Positions 1 to 5,054 of a stretch of 5,054 nt of DNA are shown here, piece after piece. The DNA lies in the NCBI GenBank assembly GCA_007124395.1, contig SLFF01000282.1, forward strand, positions 1 to 5,054, written 5' to 3'. Every line of letters begins with the position of its first letter. Position 1 is the first letter of the stretch. Both the position numbers and the translations under genes were made by a program. The stretch is from Thermomicrobiaceae bacterium. Its GTDB lineage: Bacteria; Chloroflexota; Chloroflexia; Thermomicrobiales; Thermomicrobiaceae. Below the pieces are notes generated by a model. It did not search any database. It was not told where the DNA came from and worked only from the letters and a program-made list of their open reading frames with translations.

Positions 1-41
1 TATCAGAATCACTGCAGCTTCTCCGCAAAGCCATCGCCTGA
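1..41 (+). CDS. possible 3' end of a convergent gene (partial)
   Basis: Read in the frame starting at base 3, the edge encodes SESLQLLRKAIA followed by TGA at 39-41, three bases short of the stop codon of the leftward MFS gene. A Leu/Lys/Ala-rich helical tail and tight convergent packing are what a real C-terminus would look like, and the gene density here makes it plausible. Only 12 full codons are visible, so no family can be named. The other reading is a leftward gene starting at the ATG at 34-32, which lacks a properly spaced ribosome binding site. Low confidence. Confidence 0.2.
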   Translation, partial: SESLQLLRKAIA

Positions 42-44
42 AAT

Positions 45-1586
45 TCACTTGCGGGATCTCCGGATGAAGAATGCCGGAATCAGTGAGACGACGCAGACGA
101 TCCCGGCAACGAGATATGTTGTCTGCAAAATTTCCAGAGTAATCGGGATCGCCTGATCGAAGAGGTACGACTCCTGCTGCTCCAGATACTCCGCGGTCGT
201 CTCCGCGTCTTGCTGTGGTGGAATATCGATCGCCCGCAGTCGGGAATCGACATGCCCGGTTGCCCAGGCGCTCAGGACCGAGATCCCCAGTGTCATCCCA
301 AGCAGCCGCATGACGATCACCAGACTCGCCGAGATACCCCGGTCATCGTCCGTCGAATCCTGCAGCGCAGCGTCAGCCAGTGGTGCGATAACAAATCCAA
401 GCCCGGTGCCAGCGAGAATCAATCCGGGGAGCATCGCGGAGTAGTTGAGCTCAAAAGGCCACTGGCTCATCAGAACATAACCGATGGCTCCGAGTCCGAA
501 TCCAAGCAGTGCAAGAGGCGATCGACCAAATCGCCTCACCAGGAAGCCGCCGGACAGAGCGGTGATCGCCATAGGGATCGAGAATCCGGCCAACAGCTGT
601 GCTGTAACGATGCTGAGTTGCCCTGCGCTGACCAGAACTGCCACGGCGACCGGCACATTGACGAGTGCAACCATTAGCGCCACACCCATCCCGAAATTGG
701 CGATGGCTGCCGAGGCGAACCGTGGGACCCGGAATAGATGCAATGGAATGAGTGGGTTTGGAATCCGGACCTGCCGGAATATGAACGCAGCAGTCAGGGC
801 GATACCGGCAAGGATCAGCGGCAGCCGATAGCCATCCAACGGGTGCGCTGCAGCACCGAGCGCCCGGGCGCCATCCTCGACGGCGGCTGTCTCCGCGATC
901 GAAAGACCGGTGGTGATCGTCGCCAGCGCGGCGACGATTAGCGCAGCCGATACGAGATCGAGCCTGTGCCTGGCCACGAGATTGGCAGCCACTTCACGAG
1001 CAGGCCGGAGCATCGCTGTCCCGATGAGTACACCTGCAGGAACGTTGACCCAGAAGACCCAGCGCCAGGAACCGGCTAACTGTTCGATCACCGAGCCCCA
1101 CATCGGGCCGAGCACCCAGCCAATCGTTTCAACACCTCCGACGATGCCGAGCACCGGCGCCCGGACTTCCTCGTCGAAGAGATCAGCCACTAGCGCGAGG
1201 GTCACCGGCAACATCGCGCCTCCACCGGCGCCCTGTATGATCCGGCCGAGTACCAGAACCCAGAGCGATTCAGCTGTGGCGCAGATCAGCGAACCCCCCA
1301 CGAAAAGCGCTGCAGCGAGCATCAGAGCACGGAAGCGGCCGATCGAGTCCGAGAGCCTGCCGAATAGCGGAATACAGCTCGTATAGGCAATCAGATAGCC
1401 GCTGGCGATCCAGACATACCGGTCGGCCTCGGCTGCATTGATATTCAGATCGAGGAGAATGAGCGGGAGGATCGGCGCGATGACCGTCAGATCAACCGAG
1501 GAGAGAAAGACGATAGCGAGCGCTGGCAGAAGAATCAGCCAGCGCGCATCGGGTTTGAAAGGGTTCTGTTTCCCGGTATCTGACAC
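45..1586 (-). CDS. 14-helix MFS transporter, P55/Rv1410-like (DHA2 family)
   Basis: A 513-residue inner-membrane secondary transporter of the DHA2 (QacA/EmrB) type. About 14 hydrophobic helices are visible, beginning near residues 17-43 and ending near 486-508. Motif A, GRLSDSIGRFR, lies at 76-86; a motif-C-like GWVLGP at 156-161; a weaker motif A copy (GGFLVRRFGR) at 346-355. Compared from memory with mycobacterial Rv1410 (P55), stretches such as LPVTLALVADL, the segment ending VFWVNVP, and SQWPFEL align closely. D32, E153 and R427 fall where Rv1410 has functional charged residues. The likely role is proton-coupled export of lipid or amphiphilic drugs, by analogy with triacylglyceride transport by Rv1410. 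The start is GTG; an in-frame TAG lies 9 bases upstream and is the stop of the lipoprotein gene, so the two genes are probably translationally coupled through a weak AGG. A generic multidrug pump is the alternative, but the lipoprotein partner argues for P55. Confidence 0.93.
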   Translation of the reverse strand: MSDTGKQNPFKPDARWLILLPALAIVFLSSVDLTVIAPILPLILLDLNINAAEADRYVWIASGYLIAYTSCIPLFGRLSDSIGRFRALMLAAALFVGGSLICATAESLWVLVLGRIIQGAGGGAMLPVTLALVADLFDEEVRAPVLGIVGGVETIGWVLGPMWGSVIEQLAGSWRWVFWVNVPAGVLIGTAMLRPAREVAANLVARHRLDLVSAALIVAALATITTGLSIAETAAVEDGARALGAAAHPLDGYRLPLILAGIALTAAFIFRQVRIPNPLIPLHLFRVPRFASAAIANFGMGVALMVALVNVPVAVAVLVSAGQLSIVTAQLLAGFSIPMAITALSGGFLVRRFGRSPLALLGFGLGAIGYVLMSQWPFELNYSAMLPGLILAGTGLGFVIAPLADAALQDSTDDDRGISASLVIVMRLLGMTLGISVLSAWATGHVDSRLRAIDIPPQQDAETTAEYLEQQESYLFDQAIPITLEILQTTYLVAGIVCVVSLIPAFFIRRSRK

Positions 1587-1595
1587 CGACGGAGC

Positions 1596-2309
1596 CTATT
1601 CGAGCTCGGGGACGTCGATGTCCACTGGCTCATCGTGATCCGAGAGGGACAATTCCCAGCTCATCGGATCCTCGGCCTCGGTATCGTGGAGAACAACGCG
1701 CAACAGCCGGTAGTCATCCTGGGCGACCCAGATATCAACATCGAGCTGTTCGCTCTCAAAGAAGTCGCCGGCGAGCGCTGTCACCGCCGGGGTATCGACA
1801 CGTCCGGTCAGGTGGAACGCATCAGTGCCACCCACACTGTCTTCGCCTTCGAGTTCGATGTCTTCAAGTTGATCGATAATCGCGGCGATCCCCTCGTCTT
1901 CATCGAAGATTCGCGCCGGATCGTACTGCAGGTCGCTTGGAGCCCGCTCCCAGTTGCCGGTCAGCAGGTTCCGCATGAACATCTCTCCGTCAGAGGCGAC
2001 CATCTCCAGTGAGACACTCGATCCACCGAAGATAACCGAGGCGTCGGCTCGTGCATCGGCCGGTCGCGCAATCTCACCTGAAACCGCACCGAGGGAAATC
2101 ATTCCTTCTGCGTCGATTCCAATGGTTCCGTCAATGTCGAGTTCGAAGTTGGCACTGTTGAGATCGTCGAAGGCGTCTGCGGCCTGTTCGACGACGTCGC
2201 TAGCCGTCGGTTCGTCGGAATCGTCGCCGTTGTCGGCGCAGGCACCAAGGACCGCCAGCGAGAGAACAAGAATCAGTAGAAGCGGGAAGAATTGGAGTCG
2301 TGAAGTCAT
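1596..2309 (-). CDS. LprG-like envelope lipoprotein (LppX_LprAFG family)
   Basis: A 237-residue lipoprotein, close to the family's usual length. The signal peptide has a hydrophobic core at residues 7-21 and a lipobox LGAC with the lipidated Cys at 24. An Asp/Glu-rich linker (25-38) leads into the folded domain. Family landmarks are GEIARP at 78-83, the GG-containing strand at 95-104, the TGNW turn at 117-120, YDPARIF at 129-135 and the LTGRVDTPAV strand at 167-176, all of which resemble LprG (Rv1411c) as I recall it. Family members fold into a half-barrel with a pocket for lipid acyl chains and carry lipids across the periplasmic space; LprG works with the MFS pump encoded next to it, as here. 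The ATG is preceded by a good site (gaggt, 6-base spacing). The mature protein is unusually acidic: 56 Asp/Glu, 8 Arg and no Lys. Substrate is inferred, not shown. Confidence 0.9.
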   Translation of the reverse strand: MTSRLQFFPLLLILVLSLAVLGACADNGDDSDEPTASDVVEQAADAFDDLNSANFELDIDGTIGIDAEGMISLGAVSGEIARPADARADASVIFGGSSVSLEMVASDGEMFMRNLLTGNWERAPSDLQYDPARIFDEDEGIAAIIDQLEDIELEGEDSVGGTDAFHLTGRVDTPAVTALAGDFFESEQLDVDIWVAQDDYRLLRVVLHDTEAEDPMSWELSLSDHDEPVDIDVPELE

Positions 2310-2315
2310 TCATTT

Positions 2316-2320
2316 ACCTC
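2316..2320 (-). promoter_or_regulatory. ribosome binding site of the lipoprotein gene
   Basis: On the minus strand the sequence gaggt is followed by six bases and the ATG of the lipoprotein gene. It fixes this start, which also places a normal-length signal peptide before the lipobox Cys. Confidence 0.7.
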
Positions 2321-2386
2321 AAACTGGTTGGATGATGGTTCTCACGTTCGCTAATCGCGATGGTAACACAGGGAGAATAGAAAATT

Positions 2387-2415
2387 TTGCCGATGACTCA
2401 CCCCTATGTTACGAT
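2387..2415 (+). promoter_or_regulatory. putative sigma70-type promoter of the phosphatase unit
   Basis: TTGCCG at 2387-2392 and TACGAT at 2410-2415 are separated by exactly 17 bp; each box matches four of six consensus positions. The predicted start of transcription is near 2422, giving a leader of roughly 75 bases before the GTG of the phosphatase gene. It lies next to the AT-rich patch, as expected of a promoter. This rests on consensus matching only. Confidence 0.4.
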
Positions 2416-2497
2416 TCCGCCGCTAGCACGGGCAGTGTGATGGCGAGGCAACCCAGCACGGCTTTCCGCAGGGACAAGCGCAAAAGGCAAGGGAATC

Positions 2498-3385
2498 GTG
2501 GACGAACTTACGGTACGCGTCGGCGCCGCCACAGATACTGGGCCTGTTCGAGAGCAGAATGAAGATGCTGTGCTCATTTCGGAGCCAGATCCTGCATTGC
2601 TTGAGAGCAATGGCCTCCTCCTCGCCGTTGCCGACGGTATGGGTGGGTACCAACGTGGGGAAGTTGCGTCTCGCATTGCAGTAGAGACCCTCAAAGAGAT
2701 CTTCTATGAATCCCCGATCGGCGAGAATGAGATTCCCGATCGCCTCAAGCGTGCGTTCCGCGCGGCGAACGAGCGTATCTACGAAGATGGTTCGGCCGAG
2801 GGTCAGCAGAACATGATGGGCACCACACTTGTGGCTGCCGTGGTCAAAGACAATGACCTGACGCTGGCCAACGTTGGCGATAGCCGCGGATATCTCATCC
2901 GCGCTAGCCGTGCGAACCAGGTGACCCAGGACCACTCGCTGGTAGCCGAACAGGTCGCTGCCGGTGCCATGACTGCCGAAGAAGCGCGGGAGAGCCAGCA
3001 TCGCAATATCATCACGCGAGCGCTCGGTCATCGAAATCGAGTCGATGTGGATATCTTCGAGATGCGGCTGCTCAGCGATGACCGCCTGGTCCTGACCTCT
3101 GACGGCCTCCACGATTACGTCACTGATGAAGATCTGGCCAGTATCCCGTTGGCCCGGAGTGCTGACGAAGCAGCCCGAGAGCTGATTTCGCTGGCGATCG
3201 AAAACCAGACGAGCGACAACGTGACCGTTCTTGTGGCGTCGTTCCTCGAGGCGGGTGTCGAAGCTGCCGCTGCTGGAGCACCGGAAGAAGAGGCAGAGCG
3301 AACCAGTCTCCTCGTTCCAGTACTTGTGCTGCTCGGGCTAATCATCTTCATCGCAATTGTCATCGTAATCCTGCAGATGGGCTAG
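2498..3385 (+). CDS. PP2C-family Ser/Thr protein phosphatase, membrane tail-anchored
   Basis: A 295-residue metal-dependent (PPM/PP2C) phosphatase that removes phosphate from Ser/Thr of proteins, normally opposing Hanks-type kinases. The catalytic domain spans about residues 5-250 and has every expected motif: R18 and NED at 21-23, ADGMGG at 45-50, GTT at 108-110, GDSR at 127-130, TQDHSLV at 143-149, TSDGL at 200-204 and SDNVTV at 239-244. D23, D46, D202 and D240 are the probable Mn/Mg ligands. After an Ala/Glu-rich linker (251-269) comes one hydrophobic helix at 271-292 with only three residues beyond it, so the enzyme should sit in the cytoplasm, anchored by its tail. PstP of mycobacteria has an added extracytoplasmic domain that is absent here. 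The start is GTG, with AAGG and AAGGG upstream at spacings of 10 and 4. No kinase is encoded in the window. First gene of a probable unit with the hydrolase and ruvA. Confidence 0.95.
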   Translation: MDELTVRVGAATDTGPVREQNEDAVLISEPDPALLESNGLLLAVADGMGGYQRGEVASRIAVETLKEIFYESPIGENEIPDRLKRAFRAANERIYEDGSAEGQQNMMGTTLVAAVVKDNDLTLANVGDSRGYLIRASRANQVTQDHSLVAEQVAAGAMTAEEARESQHRNIITRALGHRNRVDVDIFEMRLLSDDRLVLTSDGLHDYVTDEDLASIPLARSADEAARELISLAIENQTSDNVTVLVASFLEAGVEAAAAGAPEEEAERTSLLVPVLVLLGLIIFIAIVIVILQMG

Positions 3386-3413
3386 GCCGACCCATCACCG
3401 GGTTGAGCCTGGC
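3381..3413 (+). terminator. hairpin after the phosphatase stop; possible terminator or processing element
   Basis: Bases 3381-3393 pair with 3400-3413 around a six-base loop (atcacc), making 13 pairs with one bulged A at 3406 and two G-T wobbles. The stem includes the phosphatase stop codon and is GC-rich. No T-run follows, so a classical intrinsic terminator is unlikely. It could give partial termination or stabilise the 3' end of the phosphatase message, making the two downstream genes less expressed. Found by eye; no folding energy was computed. Confidence 0.4.
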
Positions 3414-3424
3414 AGTCGTTCAGA

Positions 3425-4300
3425 ATGAAGCTGCTGGAAAGGCGTGACCTTGTGCGGTATCCGATCGTCGATAGCCACGTGCATGCCTTTTCTCCAGACG
3501 CCATCGAGCAGCGAGCGACGCTCGTTGACGACGACTACTGGTTCGGCGAACTGTACGCCAATCCCGGGGCAAAACTGACCACTGCGGACGATCTCGTAGT
3601 CTCGATGGACGACTCTGACATCGACATATCGGTCATGTGCGGCTTTCCCTGGTCTGACAACGCTTCCTGCGTCGATCACAACGACTACATGGCCGTCGCC
3701 GCTGGAGAATATCCGGATCGATTGCGCTGGCTAAGCACGGTGTTGCCCACTGATCCAGGTGCTCCTCGAGAGGCCGAACAGTGCTTTCGGGCTGGTGCAG
3801 CTGGAATCGGAGAACTCAACGCTGATGCTCAAGGGTTCGACCTGACTCAGCCCGAGGATCTTGCCCCACTGGTCGAAATCTGTGAAGAATGGGATCGCCC
3901 GATCATGTTCCACATCAGCGAACCGGTGGGGCATATGTATCCGGGAAAAGGGACGGCAACGCCGGATAAATTGCTCGTGTTTCTAGAGCGATTTCCCAAC
4001 GTTCGGGTGATCGCCGCCCACTGGGGAGGCGGCCTGCCGTTCTACGAGCTGATGCCGGAAGTATCCGAACTGACCAGAAACGTGATCTATGACTCTGCGG
4101 CGTCGACCTACCTGTATCGATTTCCCGTTTTTCGCAGTGCCATCGATATCGTTGGTCCGAGCCGGATTCTCTTTGGCAGCGATTTTCCGGTTCTCGGTCA
4201 GAAGAAACTCCACCGGCGGGTCAAGAGCCTGTCTTTGCCGAGCGACGTGCATCAGATGATAATGGGCGGAAACGCTCAGTCGGTATTCTCATTCAGCTAA
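3425..4300 (+). CDS. Amidohydro_2 (TIM-barrel metal-dependent hydrolase) family protein
   Basis: A 291-residue member of the amidohydrolase superfamily, Amidohydro_2 (PF04909) type, which includes metal-dependent hydrolases and decarboxylases such as the ACMSD/gamma-resorcylate group. The motifs occur in order: VDSHVH at 15-20 (metal ligands H18 and H20), GIGELN at 127-132 with E130, MFHISEP at 161-167 (H163), AAHWGGGLP at 197-205 (H199) and LFGSDFP at 249-255 (catalytic or metal Asp D253), ending with the typical GGNA at 281-284. The active site therefore looks intact. No signal peptide; cytoplasmic. The substrate cannot be read from sequence. The gene lies 39 bp after the phosphatase and 12 bp before ruvA, suggesting cotranscription but no shared pathway. 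The ATG has no good ribosome site; a GTG at 3452, codon 10, has GGAAAGG nine bases upstream and would give a 282-residue protein that keeps all motifs. Confidence 0.88.
   Translation: MKLLERRDLVRYPIVDSHVHAFSPDAIEQRATLVDDDYWFGELYANPGAKLTTADDLVVSMDDSDIDISVMCGFPWSDNASCVDHNDYMAVAAGEYPDRLRWLSTVLPTDPGAPREAEQCFRAGAAGIGELNADAQGFDLTQPEDLAPLVEICEEWDRPIMFHISEPVGHMYPGKGTATPDKLLVFLERFPNVRVIAAHWGGGLPFYELMPEVSELTRNVIYDSAASTYLYRFPVFRSAIDIVGPSRILFGSDFPVLGQKKLHRRVKSLSLPSDVHQMIMGGNAQSVFSFS
3436..3442 (+). promoter_or_regulatory. Shine-Dalgarno-like site favouring an internal GTG start
   Basis: GGAAAGG lies inside the annotated start of the hydrolase gene, nine bases before the in-frame GTG at 3452-3454. Nothing comparable precedes the ATG at 3425. 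The nine residues that would be lost lie before the first conserved motif, so homology does not defend the longer form. Confidence 0.4.
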
Positions 4301-4312
4301 CGAGGCAATAGC

Positions 4313-4912
4313 GTGATCAGCGGTATTCGAGGAACACTTCTCTCCAAACTTCCCGGCATTCTCCACGTCGATGTTGGCGGGATCTTCATTCGTGTCCTGA
4401 CTTCGCAGCACAGCGTGGACAATGCGCCCGATCCCGGCACAGAGGTAACGCTGACGACACACCTTCAGGTTCGTGAGGACGACCTGACGCTGTTCGGCTT
4501 CGTCGGTCAGGACGAACTGCAGTGCTTTCAGCTGTTGATCGGCGTCAGCGGTATCGGACCGCGCGTTGCTCTGGGAATGCTCTCTGCCAGCCGACCGGAC
4601 GATATCTATCAGGCGATTGCCGCCGAAGATGCGACCTACCTGAGCCGGATGCCCGGCATCGGCAAGAAGACGGCCAACCGGATCATCTTTGATCTGCGCG
4701 GAAAACTGCCAGAGCCGACCGAGGACGAGGTGTCGTCCACCGGCCCGGTCAGTCGGCGCTCGGACGATATGGATGCGCTGGAGGCCTTGCAGGCGCTCGG
4801 ATACTCCGCCGCGGAGGGTCGGGACGCCCTGTCCCGAATCGATTCCAGCGAAGGCGAAACGGTTGAAGAGCGAGTCTTCAACGCGCTCCGTATTCTGGCA
4901 CCGAGTAGCTGA
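4313..4912 (+). CDS. ruvA: Holliday junction branch migration protein RuvA
   Basis: A 199-residue protein, close to the usual RuvA length of about 200. RuvA tetramers bind four-way DNA junctions and load the RuvB motor for branch migration; RuvC then cuts. All three domains are present: the N-terminal OB fold (1-63), opening MISGIRGTL and closing with the acidic pin E55-D56 in REDDLTLFGF; two helix-hairpin-helix motifs, GVSGIGPRVAL at 77-87 and MPGIGKKTANRII at 113-125, in the DNA-binding middle domain; a loose acidic linker (133-150); and the C-terminal RuvB-contacting domain (about 151-196), with ALQALGYS at 158-165. The start is GTG with GAGG seven bases upstream, 12 bp after the hydrolase stop. 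It is the last gene of its unit: no ruvB follows, since hisD converges on it, and ruvC is not immediately upstream. Confidence 0.98.
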   Translation: MISGIRGTLLSKLPGILHVDVGGIFIRVLTSQHSVDNAPDPGTEVTLTTHLQVREDDLTLFGFVGQDELQCFQLLIGVSGIGPRVALGMLSASRPDDIYQAIAAEDATYLSRMPGIGKKTANRIIFDLRGKLPEPTEDEVSSTGPVSRRSDDMDALEALQALGYSAAEGRDALSRIDSSEGETVEERVFNALRILAPSS

Positions 4913-4925
4913 AACTGAAGCTACT
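4904..4925. terminator. small inverted repeat between convergent ruvA and hisD
   Basis: AGTAGCT at 4904-4910 is a perfect inverted match to AGCTACT at 4919-4925, with an eight-base loop. The arms overlap the stop codons of both genes, so the hairpin could act on both transcripts. The stem is only seven pairs, not GC-rich, and has no T-run on either side, so it is a weak bidirectional terminator candidate and may be chance. Confidence 0.25.
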
Positions 4926-5054
4926 GGTTGTTCAGGCGTCGCTCGACCGCTTTCGCATGGGCCGTCAAGCCCTCGGCTCGAGCGATCGTGGTTGCGGCAG
5001 GACCGATCCGTTCGAGGCCACGCCGGTTGATGCCAACCAGACTGATGATCTTGA
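4921..5054 (-). CDS. hisD: histidinol dehydrogenase, C-terminal end (partial)
   Basis: The last 43 codons and TAG stop of a leftward gene whose 5' part lies beyond the right edge. The tail contains SLVGINRRGLERIGPAA followed by ARAEGLTAHAKAVERRL, the characteristic end of HisD. In the E. coli enzyme this region supplies a substrate-contacting Glu and a zinc-ligand His five residues later (E414 and H419 as I recall); the same spacing is seen here between the E of AEGL and the H of TAH. HisD is a zinc enzyme that oxidises L-histidinol to L-histidine in two NAD-dependent steps, the last reactions of histidine synthesis, in the cytoplasm. The stop is 8 bp from that of ruvA. Whether other his genes are upstream cannot be seen. 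Only the tail is available, but the match is distinctive. Confidence 0.87.
   Translation of the reverse strand, partial: KIISLVGINRRGLERIGPAATTIARAEGLTAHAKAVERRLNNQ

Larger units (their letters stand above)
2310..2497. other. divergent intergenic region
   Basis: This 188-bp gap separates the leftward lipoprotein-MFS operon from the rightward phosphatase unit and must hold the promoters of both. It includes an AT-rich patch near 2376-2389. I see a fair rightward promoter (2387-2415) and ribosome sites at both ends. No leftward -35/-10 pair convinced me; TATTCT read on the minus strand within the AT-rich patch is the best -10 candidate but lacks a good -35. AGCACGG occurs twice, at 2425-2431 and 2455-2461, exactly 30 bp apart. 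No small ORF looks coding. Confidence 0.7.

Noticed and set aside
1..34. Possible leftward gene starting at the ATG at 34-32, downstream of the MFS gene
   Set aside because: The nearest AGG is only two bases from the ATG and the 11 visible codons show nothing; the convergent reading is slightly more natural.
910..1386. Plus-strand open frame of 158 codons antisense to the MFS gene
   Set aside because: The translation is a low-complexity Thr/Ser/Ala/Pro/Arg mix with no recognisable fold, typical of a shadow of a membrane protein gene.
2376..2410. Leftward promoter for the lipoprotein operon using TATTCT as -10
   Set aside because: No -35 with more than weak resemblance lies 15-18 bp upstream, so I do not list it as a feature.
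1954..2562. Plus-strand open frame running through the lipoprotein gene and the intergenic region into the phosphatase gene
   Set aside because: It overlaps two well-supported genes and the divergent promoter region, and its product is Ser/Arg-rich without motifs.
2423..3112. Long open frame (229 codons) on the minus strand across the phosphatase gene
   Set aside because: It is antisense to a gene with complete PP2C motifs, its translation shows no domain, and such open antisense frames are common in GC-rich coding DNA.
4689..5030. Plus-strand frame overlapping the end of ruvA and antisense to hisD
   Set aside because: Arg-rich out-of-frame translation of ruvA; both genes it crosses are clearly recognised.
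1..5054. CRISPR arrays, tRNA or rRNA genes, insertion sequences, attachment sites, riboswitches
   Set aside because: No regularly spaced repeats, transposase frames, terminal inverted repeats or RNA-gene-like segments were seen on either strand, and nearly all the window is explained by protein genes.

Overview
The window is from a moderately GC-rich bacterium with GTG as well as ATG starts, mostly Shine-Dalgarno-led genes and little space between them. The proteins are poor in lysine and rich in Asp/Glu. No RNA gene settles the taxonomy. The mix of an LppX/LprAFG-type lipoprotein, a PP2C phosphatase and this ruvA neighbourhood suggests Chloroflexota (Thermomicrobia-like) or Actinomycetota; this is inference, not proof.

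Left half, minus strand: a two-gene operon read right to left. It encodes an acidic LprG-like lipoprotein (1596-2309) and then, after a 9-bp gap, a 14-helix MFS transporter (45-1586). Gene order, protein class and many remembered stretches of sequence match the mycobacterial lprG-Rv1410c (P55) operon, whose products move triacylglycerides from the inner membrane to the outer envelope. This is the most informative part of the window. Bases 1-44 may hold the last codons of a convergent gene.

Centre: a 188-bp divergent intergenic region (2310-2497). It carries a fair sigma70-type promoter for the rightward genes and a good ribosome binding site for the lipoprotein.

Right half, plus strand: a probable transcription unit of a membrane-anchored PP2C-type Ser/Thr phosphatase (2498-3385), an Amidohydro_2 family metal hydrolase of unknown substrate (3425-4300) and ruvA (4313-4912). 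A long hairpin sits directly after the phosphatase stop. The ruvA gene ends 8 bp from the convergent 3' end of hisD, which runs off the right edge. No ruvB or ruvC is next to ruvA on its downstream side.

I see no CRISPR array, insertion sequence, phage gene, tRNA, rRNA or convincing riboswitch. I did not find a new system. The points worth following are the LprG/P55-type export pair outside the group where it was studied, the very acidic lysine-free lipoprotein, and the tail-anchored phosphatase divergent from it.
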